Shown here piece by piece: positions 21,904 to 31,576 of a DNA stretch of 64,000 bases (positions within the stretch are counted from its first letter, which is position 1; each line of letters opens with the position of its first letter). This DNA is from Pseudomonas sp. GGS8 (lineage in GTDB: Bacteria > Pseudomonadota > Gammaproteobacteria > Pseudomonadales > Pseudomonadaceae). The translations under genes and the position numbers were made by a program. The notes below the pieces were generated by a model, which was not told the origin of the DNA, did no database searches, and saw only the letters and a list, made by a program, of their open reading frames with translations. The DNA is taken from the NCBI RefSeq assembly GCF_024168645.1, contig NZ_JALJWF010000001.1:5149501-5213500 (forward strand), given 5' to 3'.

Positions 21904-21936
21904 CTACGTAGAACTACGTAGGCGTCACGTACGTAG
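21904..21936. promoter_or_regulatory. Array of TACGTA palindromes upstream of cstA
   Basis: CTACGTAG occurs at 21904-21911 and again at 21914-21921, one helical turn apart; a third TACGTA lies at 21930-21935 inside ACGTACGT. Three copies of a 6-bp palindrome within 33 bases, 112-145 bases before the cstA start and between it and the divergent two-component system, make a strong candidate operator. The adjacent NarL-type regulator is the natural candidate binder (inference). Confidence 0.5.
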
Positions 21937-22048
21937 TAACGCGGATTTATTTGTCGACAGCATGGGTGGATATTGGGCCCGCTCCGCAAAGCGGACACAA
22001 TTATAATAATTACCGCCGCAGTCACTGGCTGTCGGCAGGAGACACGCT

Positions 22049-24106
22049 ATGCCCCGTCTGGCTAAACACCTCGCCTGGTTTGCCGTGGCTGTCTTGGGAG
22101 CGTTTGCGCTAAGTGTCGTGGCCCTGCGCCGCGGCGAAGCCATCAACGCCCTCTGGATCGTAGTCGCAGCCGTCGCTATTTATCTCGTCGCATACCGCTA
22201 TTACAGCCTGTTCATCGCCACCAAGGTGATGCAACTCGACCCCAATCGAGCCACTCCCGCCGTAATCAACAACGATGGTCTGGACTATGTGCCGACCAAC
22301 AAACATGTGCTCTTCGGTCACCACTTCGCAGCCATTGCCGGCGCGGGGCCACTGGTCGGTCCGGTGTTGGCGGCGCAGATGGGCTACCTGCCCGGCACGC
22401 TGTGGCTGATTGCCGGGGTGGTGCTGGCCGGTGCGGTTCAGGACTTCATGGTCCTGTTCATGTCCACCCGCCGCAACGGTCGTTCTCTGGGCGATATGGT
22501 CCGTGAAGAAATGGGCCGCATCCCCGGGACCATCGCGCTGTTCGGCTGCTTCCTGATCATGATCATCATCCTCGCGGTGCTGGCGCTGATCGTGGTCAAG
22601 GCCCTGGCCGAAAGCCCGTGGGGCATCTTTACCGTGATGGCGACCATCCCGATCGCGATGTTCATGGGCGTCTACATGCGCTACATCCGCCCGGGCCGCA
22701 TCGGTGAAATCTCGGTGATCGGCGTGGCGTTGCTGCTGGGTTCGATCTGGCTGGGCGGGCAGATTGCCGCTGACCCGGTGTGGGCCAAAGCCTTTACCTT
22801 CACCGGCCTGCAGATCACCTGGATGCTGATCGGCTACGGTTTCGTGGCGGCGGTGTTGCCGGTGTGGCTGATTCTGGCGCCGCGCGATTACCTGTCGACT
22901 TTCCTCAAGATCGGCACCATCGTTGCGCTGGCAATCGGCATTCTGATCACCATGCCCGAGCTGAAAATGCCAGCATTGACCCAGTTCATCGACGGCACCG
23001 GACCGGTGTGGAAGGGTGGGTTGTTCCCGTTCCTGTTCATCACCATCGCCTGTGGTGCAGTCTCCGGTTTCCACGCACTGATTGCTTCCGGCACCACGCC
23101 GAAGCTGCTTGCCAGCGAAGGCCATGCCCGTTACATCGGTTACGGCGGCATGCTGATGGAATCCTTCGTGGCGATCATGGCGATGGTTGCCGCTTCGGTG
23201 ATCGAGCCGGGCGTCTATTTCGCCATGAACAGCCCGGCAGCACTGGTCGGTGCTGATGCTGTTTCGGTTGCGCAGACAGTCAGCAGTTGGGGTTTCGCGA
23301 TTACCCCGGAGGCCCTGCAAGCGGTGGCCAAGGACATCGGTGAAACCACCGTCCTGGCACGTGCCGGCGGTGCGCCGACCCTGGCGGTGGGTATCGCGCA
23401 GATCCTGCACCACGTGCTGCCGGGTGAAAACACCATGGCGTTCTGGTACCACTTCGCGATTCTGTTTGAAGCGCTGTTCATCCTCACTGCGGTCGATGCC
23501 GGTACTCGTGCCGGACGTTTCATGCTGCAGGACTTGCTCGGCTCCTTCGTGCCGGCGCTGAAACGCACCGAGTCCTGGACCGCCAACCTGATTGCCACGG
23601 CTGGTTGCGTGGCAATGTGGGGCTACCTGCTGTACCAAGGCGTGATAGACCCATTGGGCGGGATCAACACCTTGTGGCCATTGTTCGGTATCTCCAACCA
23701 GATGCTGGCCGGAATCGCATTGATGCTGGCGACCGTCGTGCTGATCAAAATGAAACGCCAACGCTATGTGTGGGTGACCATGCTGCCAGCGGTATGGCTG
23801 TTGATTTGCACCACCACCGCAGGCTTCATCAAGCTGTTCGACGCGAACCCGGCGATTGGTTTCCTCGCCCTGGCGAAGAAATACAGCGATGCCTTGGCCA
23901 ACGGCCAGGTGCTGGCGCCGGCCAAGAGCATCGAGCAGATGCAGCACGTGATCTACAACGCCTACACCAACGCGACGCTGACGGTGTTGTTCCTGCTCGT
24001 GGTGTTCAGCATCCTGTTCTTTGCGCTCAAGGTCGGTATCGCCGCCTGGGGCACCAAAGAACGCACGGATAAAGAAGCGCCATTCCAGGCTCTGCCGGAT
24101 GCTTGA
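22049..24106 (+). CDS. cstA: CstA-family pyruvate/peptide transporter
   Basis: 685 residues with about 16-18 membrane segments. Family-specific motifs include [57 protein letters not shown] and [20 protein letters not shown]. CstA and its relative BtsT import pyruvate under carbon limitation in enterobacteria; peptide uptake has also been proposed. CAGGAG precedes the ATG. A YbdD/YjiX-type partner follows 14 bases downstream. The divergent cache-kinase/NarL pair and the TACGTA array suggest nutrient-responsive control. Confidence 0.93.
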   Translation: MPRLAKHLAWFAVAVLGAFALSVVALRRGEAINALWIVVAAVAIYLVAYRYYSLFIATKVMQLDPNRATPAVINNDGLDYVPTNKHVLFGHHFAAIAGAGPLVGPVLAAQMGYLPGTLWLIAGVVLAGAVQDFMVLFMSTRRNGRSLGDMVREEMGRIPGTIALFGCFLIMIIILAVLALIVVKALAESPWGIFTVMATIPIAMFMGVYMRYIRPGRIGEISVIGVALLLGSIWLGGQIAADPVWAKAFTFTGLQITWMLIGYGFVAAVLPVWLILAPRDYLSTFLKIGTIVALAIGILITMPELKMPALTQFIDGTGPVWKGGLFPFLFITIACGAVSGFHALIASGTTPKLLASEGHARYIGYGGMLMESFVAIMAMVAASVIEPGVYFAMNSPAALVGADAVSVAQTVSSWGFAITPEALQAVAKDIGETTVLARAGGAPTLAVGIAQILHHVLPGENTMAFWYHFAILFEALFILTAVDAGTRAGRFMLQDLLGSFVPALKRTESWTANLIATAGCVAMWGYLLYQGVIDPLGGINTLWPLFGISNQMLAGIALMLATVVLIKMKRQRYVWVTMLPAVWLLICTTTAGFIKLFDANPAIGFLALAKKYSDALANGQVLAPAKSIEQMQHVIYNAYTNATLTVLFLLVVFSILFFALKVGIAAWGTKERTDKEAPFQALPDA

Positions 24107-24120
24107 TGGAGGAGGGCAGC

Positions 24121-24318
24121 ATGTTCAATGACCTGAGTCGCCTTGGTAAATACCTGGGTCAGGCAGCACGCTTGATGGTTGGTATGCCTGACTACGACAC
24201 TTACGTTGAGCATATGCAAACCAAACACCCGGACAAACCGGTGATGAGCTACGAGGTGTTCTTTCGCGAACGTCAGGAGGCTCGTTACGGCGGCAAGGCA
24301 GGGCCGAAGTGTTGCTGA
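24121..24318 (+). CDS. ybdD: YbdD/YjiX family small protein
   Basis: 65 residues with the family core [54 protein letters not shown] and a C-terminal CC. These small proteins accompany CstA/BtsT and are needed for their transport function in E. coli. The ATG at 24121 follows GGAGGAGGGC; an upstream in-frame ATG at 24103 overlaps cstA but lacks a better ribosome site. Confidence 0.9.
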   Translation: MFNDLSRLGKYLGQAARLMVGMPDYDTYVEHMQTKHPDKPVMSYEVFFRERQEARYGGKAGPKCC

Positions 24319-24346
24319 CCCGCTGATGTGATGTGGAAGTGGTTTT

Positions 24347-24437
24347 TGTGGGAGCGAGCCTGCTCGCGATAGCGGTCTGACAGTCAACTGCAACGTTGAA
24401 TGTTAAGCCGTCATCGCGAGCAGGCTCATTCCCACAT
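24347..24437. repeat. REPIN (inverted REP doublet)
   Basis: Left arm 24347-24374 (TGTGGGAGCGAGCCTGCTCG...) and right arm 24408-24437 are imperfect inverted copies of the common Pseudomonas REP sequence, with the GAGCCTGCTC hairpin core in each. The doublet sits between the convergent ends of ybdD and the LysR gene and may also act as a bidirectional transcription stop. Confidence 0.85.
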
Positions 24438-24447
24438 GGATTGTGCT

Positions 24448-25347
24448 TTAACTGACTGGCATCAGTTCGTCGATCACCCCCGTGAAGGCCTCGACCAGCA
24501 GGCTGCGCCCTTGGGCTCGCGTCAGTATCAGCAGTTGCGCGCGAGCTTCGGAGTCAGCCAGCGGGCGGTAGGTCACGCCCTTTTTTACCAACGTCTGGGT
24601 GCACTGGGGCACCAGCGCAACGCCTTGCCCGGCGGCCACCAGCGCGATGATCGAGGTGATTTGCCGTCCGGATGGACCCGGGCGCAGGGGCAACCCGTTG
24701 CGTCGGTACAGTTGTTGAATGGATTCGTTGAGCCCCGAGCCATAATCGACCGGAAACAAAATCAACGGGTACGCGCTGAGCTGGGCGAGGGTGACCTCGG
24801 CCTGGCCGGCCAACGGGTTGTCACTGGAAAGGGCCGCCATTAAGGGTTCTTCACCCAGGGACAGTACCCGGACCTCGGTTTGCCCGTTTTGAGGCAGCAA
24901 CCGACTCATACCAATATCGATACGACCATCGGCGACCTGTGACCATAGACTGCTGGACGCACCTTCCACCAGAGTCAGTTGAACCTCTGGAAAGCGTTGG
25001 GCAAAAGCTTGAATGGCCTGGCTGAACATATCTGACAGGGCAATCGAGCTGGCGTAGCCCAACACGAGTTGCCCGGTCGAGCCAGCGGCCAGCTTGCCGG
25101 CGATGATTTCGGTCAGGTCGGCCTGCTCCAGCATGGCGCGCGCATAAGGCAGAAAATGCCGGCCTTGGGCCGTGAGCGACACTGTGCGGCTGGTGCGGTC
25201 AAACAGACGAAACCCCAGCTCGGCCTCCAGAGCGGAAATCTGCCGGGTCAACGGCGGCTGGGCGAGGTGCAGACGCAGTGCCGCGCGACCAAAGTGCAGC
25301 TCTTCGGCGACCGTCAAAAAGTAACGTAACTTGCGCAGATCCAGCAT
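24448..25347 (-). CDS. LysR-family transcriptional regulator
   Basis: 299 residues: N-terminal winged HTH (MLDLRKLRYFLTVAEELHFG, then RAALRLHLAQPPLTRQISAL) and a periplasmic-binding-protein-like effector domain (GQLVLGYASSIALSDMFSQA; YPLILFPVDYGSGL). The sequence resembles the CatM/BenM branch of the family. It is divergent from the MFS gene at 25650, which is its likely target. The inducer is unknown. Confidence 0.9.
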   Translation of the reverse strand: MLDLRKLRYFLTVAEELHFGRAALRLHLAQPPLTRQISALEAELGFRLFDRTSRTVSLTAQGRHFLPYARAMLEQADLTEIIAGKLAAGSTGQLVLGYASSIALSDMFSQAIQAFAQRFPEVQLTLVEGASSSLWSQVADGRIDIGMSRLLPQNGQTEVRVLSLGEEPLMAALSSDNPLAGQAEVTLAQLSAYPLILFPVDYGSGLNESIQQLYRRNGLPLRPGPSGRQITSIIALVAAGQGVALVPQCTQTLVKKGVTYRPLADSEARAQLLILTRAQGRSLLVEAFTGVIDELMPVS

Positions 25348-25649
25348 CCTGTTCCTTGGGTATTGATCGGTCCGAATTCGGTATTGGTCTTCGGCAGCCC
25401 GCGTATTCTATAAAGGCCTCCTGTCATAAAACGAGAGGCCTCATGAATTCGCGCCTGCAGAGTGCTCGCATCGCCTTGTTTCTGTGTGGTTGCGCGGCCT
25501 TCCCGTGCAAGTCGTACGTTAAAACCTTCAGGCGTAATCCTGAAATCACCTGGTGCTGGAAATCGCCTGAGAGATTTTCGCTGAGTATCTGCATCGCACA
25601 TCCGGCGTGATGAAAGATTGTGCGCAACTGTTGCGGTAATGGCGGAACC
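25348..25649. other. Divergent control region between the lysR and MFS genes
   Basis: A 302-base gap. TATTGATCGGTCCGAATTCG at 25361-25380 lies just upstream of lysR and contains T-N11-A type half-sites, which could be the LysR operator. A 55-codon reading frame at 25443-25610 is possible, but it lacks a ribosome site and family resemblance, so I do not call it. Confidence 0.4.
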
Positions 25650-26897
25650 ATGAACGATTTGAAAGACGAAGTCTCTCCTTTGCGGGGGCCGCAATCGACC
25701 GATGCCTCTGTACGTCGCCGATCTCTGGTGGCTGGCTGCTGCGCACACGCTGTGCATGATGGCCTGACCGACGTTATCTATGTGCTGTTGCCGATCTGGC
25801 AGGCGCAGTTCGCCTTGAGCTACGCCCAAATCGGCCTGTTGCGTGGCGCCTACTCCGGGATGATGGCCGGTTTCCAGCTGTTGGCAAGCCGGGCTGCGAG
25901 GCGATGGGGGCGAGAGCACTTGCTGGTGGGTGGGACCGCGCTCGCGGGGTTCGCTTACTTGCTGGCAGGGCAGGCTGGTGGCTTGACGGTGTTGTTGTTG
26001 GCGCTGTTGTTGGGCGGATTGGGCGCTAGCACCCAACACCCACTGGCGTCTTCGTTTATCACCGATACACACGAGGAGGGCGGGGGAGTCAAACAAGCAT
26101 TGTCGCAGTACAACTTCTCCGGAGACATCGGCAAAACGTTGATACCGGGGTTGGTCGGCCTGTTACTGACGGTCATCAGCTGGCGCGCGAGTGTCACGCT
26201 GATAGGCCTGCTCGGTCTGGCCGCCGCCGGTCTGCTGTGGTGGCTGATTCCGGCGCGCGTGGTGACTTCATCCGGTCAGGGCAGGGCCTCCAAGGCAATC
26301 ACGGGAAACGGCTCCGCCAGTGGGCTGCGGGCGCTCATCGTGACCGGCACACTGGACAGTGCGGTACGGATGGGTTTTCTCACCTTCTTGCCGTTCCTGC
26401 TGAAAGAGAAGGGGGCCGGGACGGCAGGCATAGGTCTGGCGCTGACAATGTTGTTTGTGGGCGGTGCATTCGGCAAGTTGCTGTGCGGCTATCTGGGCGC
26501 GCGCATCGGCATGATGAAAACCGTATGGCTGACCGAGTTCACCACCGCGGTGTTGATCATCACGTCGGTGTACCTGCCGCTGTTCGGCCTGATGGCGGTG
26601 TTGCCGCTGCTGGGGCTGGCGTTGAACGGAACATCGTCGGTGCTGTATGGCGCCGTGCCGGACCTGGCAGGCCCAGGCAAACGAGAGCACGCCTTCGCCG
26701 TGTTCTACACCGGCACCATCGGTGGCGGGGCGCTGGCACCGGTATTGTTTGGCAGCCTGGGCGACATCACAGGTATTGCTGCTGCTGTGATCATGTTGGC
26801 CGCCATTCTGCTGTTGACACTGCCCTTGTCGTGGTATGTGCAACGAGGCCTGGACGCTGATTCTCAGCGCGCCAGGAACATCGAGCATGCGCAGTAA
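25650..26897 (+). CDS. MFS transporter, Fsr-like efflux family
   Basis: 415 residues with 12 predicted membrane segments. The start is placed at the ATG at 25650 (GGCGGAACC upstream). The opening HAVHDGLTDVIYVLLPIWQA is typical of fosmidomycin-resistance (Fsr)-like transporters, where the HxxxD in TM1 is conserved; GASTQHPLASSFITDTHEEG and SGDIGKTLIPGLVGLLLTVI also fit. It probably exports a small molecule by proton antiport and is likely controlled by the divergent LysR protein. The substrate cannot be read. Confidence 0.87.
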   Translation: MNDLKDEVSPLRGPQSTDASVRRRSLVAGCCAHAVHDGLTDVIYVLLPIWQAQFALSYAQIGLLRGAYSGMMAGFQLLASRAARRWGREHLLVGGTALAGFAYLLAGQAGGLTVLLLALLLGGLGASTQHPLASSFITDTHEEGGGVKQALSQYNFSGDIGKTLIPGLVGLLLTVISWRASVTLIGLLGLAAAGLLWWLIPARVVTSSGQGRASKAITGNGSASGLRALIVTGTLDSAVRMGFLTFLPFLLKEKGAGTAGIGLALTMLFVGGAFGKLLCGYLGARIGMMKTVWLTEFTTAVLIITSVYLPLFGLMAVLPLLGLALNGTSSVLYGAVPDLAGPGKREHAFAVFYTGTIGGGALAPVLFGSLGDITGIAAAVIMLAAILLLTLPLSWYVQRGLDADSQRARNIEHAQ

Positions 26898-27085
26898 AGC
26901 GAATGCCTTGAAAGAAAGCGCTATCAAAGTGATTAACTTTGCAGCCGGCGGGTTATCGTTCGACGCCTGCCAGGAGTGAAGGCGGGCGCTATCGCAGCAA
27001 TAGAAGGGGCGCGAAATCGTTCAACGAGTCACAAGACGACAGGGGCTTTTTCAGACCTGTTGAGTGACTGTGCGGAGTTGATGAT

Positions 27086-28390
27086 ATGAAATTGTTCAGG
27101 CCGTTACTTCAGCGGCCCGTAGCCTTGTTGTGGGGAGGGTTGGCGCTCTCCTCAATGGGTGACGAACTCTTCGCGATTGCCATTGCCTGGATGGCAGTGC
27201 AGATCGCCGGTACCGATGCGAGCTGGCTCAGTGCTTTACGAGGTGCTGCTGCGTTGGCAGGCGCATTACTGGGTGGAATATGGGCGGAGCGTTGGGACCA
27301 CCGTCGTACGATGATCGGCGCCGATCTGACGCGGGCCGGGCTTGCCTTGATTCCTGTGATCGCCTGGGGGCTTGGCATCATGAATCTCTGGATGCTGGCG
27401 GTGCCGCTCATGCTCATGATGATCGTCAACTCGCTCTTCGAACCAGCGCTGCGGGCCAGTCTGCCGCGCATTGTTGCGGCACCGGATCAACTGCAATCGG
27501 TCAACGCGCTGTTCGATGCCATCATCCGGGTTGCCCGGGTGATCGGGCCGATTCTGGCAGCGGCGATTACGTTGCTGATTCCGATCGAGCATCTTTTTAC
27601 CCTCAACGGCATCACATTCCTGATCTCCGCCTGGGCGGTCATGAAGCTGGGTAAAGCGTTGCCGCGCCAACCTGTCAGGGCGACCAGCCGACGTGCCGGT
27701 TTTACTGCCGGCTGGCGAAGCCTTGTGGGGCGCAGGCAAATGCAGGCGGTGTATGTGTGTGCGGGATTGGGCAATGTTGCCTGGAGCGTGGGTATCTCGA
27801 TCGGCATGGCGCTGGCCGTCGTCAAATACAATATCCAGGGTTTCGATGTACAGGGTTTTGCTGCCTATGGCCTGATCATGGGCGCCTATGGAGCCGGGAA
27901 CCTGATCTCTATTTTTGTTGTGGGCAATCTGCAAATCCGCCGCTTGTATCACGGGTTTACCTTCGGTTCCGTGGTCAACGGCTTGGGCATCGCCGCCATC
28001 GGTGCAGCCGCGATGTATCTACCACCGGAGCATGTTCTGGCGGGGATGATGATCGGCGCAGGTATTGCGGCGCTCGGTGGGCCACTGATCGACATCTCAT
28101 TCATTTTGCTCATTCAAACCAAGTTCAAGCACAGCGAGATCGCGGGGCTGGCAAGGCTGCGCTTTGCCGCGCTGGGGGCGTCGATTCTGATCGCCGGTGC
28201 CTGCGGCGCTGCGCTGTATGCCCACTTTGAAACCGGCTTGATTATTGTCGGTGCCGGGATTTTCGAAGTGATCGTGGGAGCGATTGTGCTGCTTGTCCCC
28301 AAGGATAACGAAGCCGTAGAGGCGAATAAGGAAGAAGTCACTTCGTTGTCGTCATCATCCTTGGCCGATGGCCGCGAAGTGGCCAGATGA
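27086..28390 (+). CDS. MFS exporter (MFS_3 / EntS-like)
   Basis: 434 residues, 12 membrane segments: LLWGGLALSSMGDELFAIAI in TM1, the loop motif GGIWAERWDHRRTMIGADLT between TM2 and TM3, and PALRASLPRIVAAPDQLQSV, all typical of EntS-like siderophore or secondary-metabolite exporters. GGAG precedes the ATG. The stop overlaps a tiny reading frame that looks like the start of an NRPS module, which suggests the transporter once exported a nonribosomal peptide made by a now-deleted synthetase. Confidence 0.87.
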   Translation: MKLFRPLLQRPVALLWGGLALSSMGDELFAIAIAWMAVQIAGTDASWLSALRGAAALAGALLGGIWAERWDHRRTMIGADLTRAGLALIPVIAWGLGIMNLWMLAVPLMLMMIVNSLFEPALRASLPRIVAAPDQLQSVNALFDAIIRVARVIGPILAAAITLLIPIEHLFTLNGITFLISAWAVMKLGKALPRQPVRATSRRAGFTAGWRSLVGRRQMQAVYVCAGLGNVAWSVGISIGMALAVVKYNIQGFDVQGFAAYGLIMGAYGAGNLISIFVVGNLQIRRLYHGFTFGSVVNGLGIAAIGAAAMYLPPEHVLAGMMIGAGIAALGGPLIDISFILLIQTKFKHSEIAGLARLRFAALGASILIAGACGAALYAHFETGLIIVGAGIFEVIVGAIVLLVPKDNEAVEANKEEVTSLSSSSLADGREVAR

Positions 28391-28473
28391 AACAGTTCCA
28401 TGACGATGTAAAAGCCCATGCCGAGCGAACGCCGGACAACATTGCACTGATGCCCCGACAATGCCGTCAGTAA
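28387..28473 (+). pseudogene. 28-codon relic of an NRPS adenylation module
   Basis: The ATG overlaps the MFS stop (ATGA) and encodes MKQFHDDVKAHAERTPDNIA followed by LMPRQCRQ and a stop. FHDDVKAHAERTPDNIAL closely matches the very conserved entry of NRPS adenylation domains (FEAQVARTPDAIAL-type). The rest of the module is missing, so this is the 5' scar of a deleted synthetase gene co-translated with the transporter. Confidence 0.55.
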
Positions 28474-28525
28474 CCCTGACCCAGAAATTCCTCGAATAAT
28501 CCGCAGTTTGTCTATTCCTCTACAC

Positions 28526-28555
28526 GGACGGCAAGATCTCATGGGCTGGCCGTCC
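28526..28555 (+). terminator. Weak hairpin downstream of the MFS gene
   Basis: GGACGGC and GCCGTCC form a 7-bp stem with a 16-base loop followed by TCTCTTGC. It may terminate the MFS transcript, but the short stem and imperfect T-tract keep this tentative. Confidence 0.35.
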
Positions 28556-28986
28556 TCTCTTGCATTGCTTTTTTGCATTAGTACTTGGCATTTTCGTTTC
28601 GAGTGTCATTTTTTGGTGCCTTTTTATGAGTATTAGTAGTGCGCTGCTATTAATTAGCGCTCCGCACTGGACGCCCTGTATTACAAGGGCAATAAAAACA
28701 GTGAGTAGAAATTTCCCGCTTACAGTGCATAAAACTCACTTGAGTTGCCATTTGCACCATTTTCGCACGATCCACAGTTGTGCAAGTTACACGCGGGGAA
28801 AGTGTCTCAGCAGCCCCATCAATAACCGTCTCAAAAATGAAACAAAACGTCGCCACGGCGTCTTTTCAAAGGCTTTTTCAGTTTTTTATTAACAATTGCA
28901 ATACTTGGGCACAGCCCTTGCAAAAGTACTTTCAAACCACCGAAAGTGTGGTTTTCAACGAAAAAAATAATGGGGGAACGTTATAA

Positions 28987-29094
28987 ATGGGGCGCCAGAA
29001 ATCAAACCGGAAAGGCCAAGTCTCTGGCGTCGGAACGCGTCAAGAGATTGCCGAAATCACGCGGAATTTGTTTCCAAATGAGACAGGAAGTTAA
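28987..29094 (+). CDS. Possible 35-residue basic peptide
   Basis: ATG preceded by GGGGGAACGTTATAA encodes MGRQKSNRKGQVSGVGTRQE, then IAEITRNLFPNETGS. It is basic and hydrophilic with no membrane segment. The start context is reasonable and the composition differs from the AT-rich flank. I do not recognise it; it could be chance. Confidence 0.25.
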   Translation: MGRQKSNRKGQVSGVGTRQEIAEITRNLFPNETGS

Positions 29095-29212
29095 CGACGC
29101 ACACTGAGGTGCTCAGCAGAAACAGTACTCACTAAAACAACGTAAGGCCTGATTTTATTGAAATAGCGAAGTTATAAGAAAATGCCGTCTGTATCGCGGC
29201 AAGGAGTAGGGT

Positions 29213-30622
29213 ATGCCCCGAGCTTTTTTTAACGAAATGTATGATGCGAGTGGTGGCTGCCGCCCACATTACCAGGAGTTCGCACGTTGGTTGGCGGACA
29301 CACCTCTGGAGTTACTGGATCAACGTCGTCGCGAAGCCGACCTGTTGTTCCACAGAGCCGGCATCACCTTCACCTTATACGGGGACGAGCAGGGCACCGA
29401 GCGGTTGATTCCGTTCGACATCATTCCGCGCAGCATCAAGGCCAGCGAATGGCAAATGGTCGAGCGGGGCTGCATTCAGCGGGTCCAGGCGTTGAACATG
29501 TTCCTGGACGACATCTACCACGGGCAACGTATTCTCAAGGAGGGCATTATTCCGGCCGAACAGGTGTTGGCCAACGAGGGTTATCAGGTCGCCATGCAGG
29601 GCCTGAATCTGCACCGCGGCATCTACGCTCACATCGCCGGGGTCGATCTGGTCCGCGACGGCGATGGCAGCTACTACGTACTGGAAGACAATCTGCGAAC
29701 GCCCAGCGGCGTCAGCTACATGCTTGAAGACCGCAAGATGATGATGCGTTTGTTCCCCGAACTCTTCGCCGCCCAGCGTGTGGCGCCCATTGATCACTAC
29801 CCGAACCTGCTGCTGGACACCCTGAGAAGCTCCAGTCCGCTGGACAATCCCACCGCCGTGGTGCTGACCCCGGGCCGCTTCAACAGTGCCTACTTCGAAC
29901 ATGCGTTCCTGGCCCGTGAAATGGGCGTGGAACTGGTTGAAGGCGCCGATCTGTTTGTCCGCGATGATCGCGTCTATATGCGCACCACCGCAGGCCCCAG
30001 ACAGGTGGATGTCATTTACCGCCGTCTCGACGATGCGTATCTCGATCCTCTGTCGTTCAACCCGGACTCCATGCTCGGCGTGCCCGGCCTGATTGCCGCT
30101 TACCGCTCAGGCAATGTGGTGCTGGCGAACGCCGTCGGCACCGGGGTGGCGGACGACAAGTCGATCTATCCCTATGTCGGCGACATGATCCGCTTCTACC
30201 TCGCCGAGGAACCGATCCTCAAGAACGTGCCTACCTGGCAATGCCGCAAGCCGGAAGAATTGTCCCATGTGTTGGCGAATCTGCCTGAGCTGGTGGTCAA
30301 GGAAACCCAGGGTTCCGGCGGCTATGGCATGCTGGTCGGCCCGGCGGCCACGGCGGCGGAAATCGAAGACTTCCGCGCCCGCCTCAAGGCTCGCCCTGAA
30401 GCCTATATCGCCCAACCCACCCTGTGCCTGTCGACGTGCCCGACCTTTGTCGAAAACGGCATCGCCCCACGCCACATTGACCTGCGCCCGTTTGTGCTGT
30501 CGGGCAGAGAAACCCGTCTGGTGCCCGGTGGCCTGACCCGCGTGGCATTGCGCGAAGGCTCGCTGGTGGTGAACTCGTCTCAGGGCGGCGGCACCAAAGA
30601 CACTTGGGTAGTGGAGGACTAA
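29213..30622 (+). CDS. Circularly permuted ATP-grasp protein of the Anbu operon
   Basis: 469 residues of the type-2 circularly permuted ATP-grasp family. Motifs: YQVAMQGLNLHRGIYAHIAG, YYVLEDNLRTPSGVSYMLED, IDVIYRRLDD-type YRRLDDAYLDPLSFN, VVKETQGSGGYGMLVGP (glycine-rich ATP loop) and LVVNSSQGGGTKDTWVVED at the C-terminus. It is cotranscribed with the alpha-E, transglutaminase and Anbu genes, the standard Anbu operon. ATP-grasp members usually ligate an amine to a carboxylate, suggesting synthesis of a peptide-like product; the substrate is unknown. AAGGAGTAGGGT precedes the ATG. Confidence 0.92.
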   Translation: MPRAFFNEMYDASGGCRPHYQEFARWLADTPLELLDQRRREADLLFHRAGITFTLYGDEQGTERLIPFDIIPRSIKASEWQMVERGCIQRVQALNMFLDDIYHGQRILKEGIIPAEQVLANEGYQVAMQGLNLHRGIYAHIAGVDLVRDGDGSYYVLEDNLRTPSGVSYMLEDRKMMMRLFPELFAAQRVAPIDHYPNLLLDTLRSSSPLDNPTAVVLTPGRFNSAYFEHAFLAREMGVELVEGADLFVRDDRVYMRTTAGPRQVDVIYRRLDDAYLDPLSFNPDSMLGVPGLIAAYRSGNVVLANAVGTGVADDKSIYPYVGDMIRFYLAEEPILKNVPTWQCRKPEELSHVLANLPELVVKETQGSGGYGMLVGPAATAAEIEDFRARLKARPEAYIAQPTLCLSTCPTFVENGIAPRHIDLRPFVLSGRETRLVPGGLTRVALREGSLVVNSSQGGGTKDTWVVED

Positions 30623-30625
30623 GAC

Positions 30626-31576
30626 ATGCTTTCAAGAACCGCTTCGGACCTCTACTGGATGTCCCGTTACCTGGAGCGCGCCGAAAACCTGGCGCGCATG
30701 CTCGAAGTCAGTTACTCGTTGTCGTTGATGCCTCAGGCGGGGCGCACCGATGGCCGCGCCGAACTGGCAATGTCGCTACTGGCCGCCGGCACGCTGGACG
30801 ATTACAACGAGCGTTATGGCGAGCTCAACACTGAGCGCATGTTGCACTTCTTCGCGCTGGATGAAACCAACCCCGGGAGTATCTATTGCTGTTTGCAAGC
30901 CGCGCGGGCCAACGCTCACGCCGTGCGCGGACGCATCACTGCCGACATGTGGGAGAACATCAACGCCACGTGGCTGGAGATGCGCAACATCGCCAGCAAT
31001 GGTCTGGCGCGCTATGGCATCAGCCATTTCTGCGAGTGGGTCAAGGAGCGTTCGCACCTGTTCCGCGGCGCGACTTCGGGCACCATCATGCGCAACGATG
31101 CCTACTGCTTCATTCGCCTGGGGACTTTCCTTGAGCGGGCGGACAACACGCTGCGCCTGCTGGATGCACGCTACGAAATGTTCGGCGAGGAGTCGGAGGA
31201 GGTGAGTGACAACTCCGCGCGCGGCTACTACCAGTGGAGTGCCTTGCTGCGGGCTTTGTCGTCCTTCGAGGCGTTCAACGAGATCTACCGCAATGCGCCG
31301 GGCGCCGAGCAGGTCTCCGAAATGCTGTTATTGCGCGGCGACGTCCCGCGTTCGCTGCACGCCTGCATCGAGGAACTGGACCAAATCCTCGCCAGCCTGC
31401 CGGGCAGTAACGGACGGGCGGCCCAGCGGTTGGCCGCCGAGTTGAATGCTCGGCTGCGCTACACCGGTATCGACGAGATTCTCGGCCTCGGTCTGCACCT
31501 CTGGCTGACTGACTTCATCTCCCAGGTTCGCCATCTCGGCCAGACCGTTCACGAGTCCTATCTGGAGGCCGTATGA
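30626..31576 (+). CDS. Alpha-E domain protein of the Anbu operon
   Basis: 316 residues, all-helical alpha-E (DUF403) family: MLSRTASDLYWMSRYLERAE, NLARMLEVSYSLSLMP, WLEMRNIASNGLARYGISHF and DAYCFIRLGTFLERADNTLR. It starts 3 bases after the ATP-grasp stop and overlaps the transglutaminase by 4 bases. The protein normally accompanies the ATP-grasp enzyme as a structural or catalytic partner; its own activity is not established. Confidence 0.92.
   Translation: MLSRTASDLYWMSRYLERAENLARMLEVSYSLSLMPQAGRTDGRAELAMSLLAAGTLDDYNERYGELNTERMLHFFALDETNPGSIYCCLQAARANAHAVRGRITADMWENINATWLEMRNIASNGLARYGISHFCEWVKERSHLFRGATSGTIMRNDAYCFIRLGTFLERADNTLRLLDARYEMFGEESEEVSDNSARGYYQWSALLRALSSFEAFNEIYRNAPGAEQVSEMLLLRGDVPRSLHACIEELDQILASLPGSNGRAAQRLAAELNARLRYTGIDEILGLGLHLWLTDFISQVRHLGQTVHESYLEAV

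Larger units (their letters stand above)
28474..29212. other. AT-rich intergenic region upstream of the Anbu operon
   Basis: About 740 bases of clearly lower GC than either flank, especially 28560-28985. No long reading frame with a ribosome site is present. It probably holds the promoter of the ATP-grasp gene and the scar left by NRPS deletion. The only candidate gene is the 35-codon frame at 28987-29094. Confidence 0.5.

Noticed and set aside
22109..23947. 612-codon frame opposite cstA
   Set aside because: Antisense shadow of a strongly conserved transporter.
25443..25610. 55-codon frame between lysR and the MFS gene
   Set aside because: ATG lacks a good ribosome site and the product does not resemble a known small protein.
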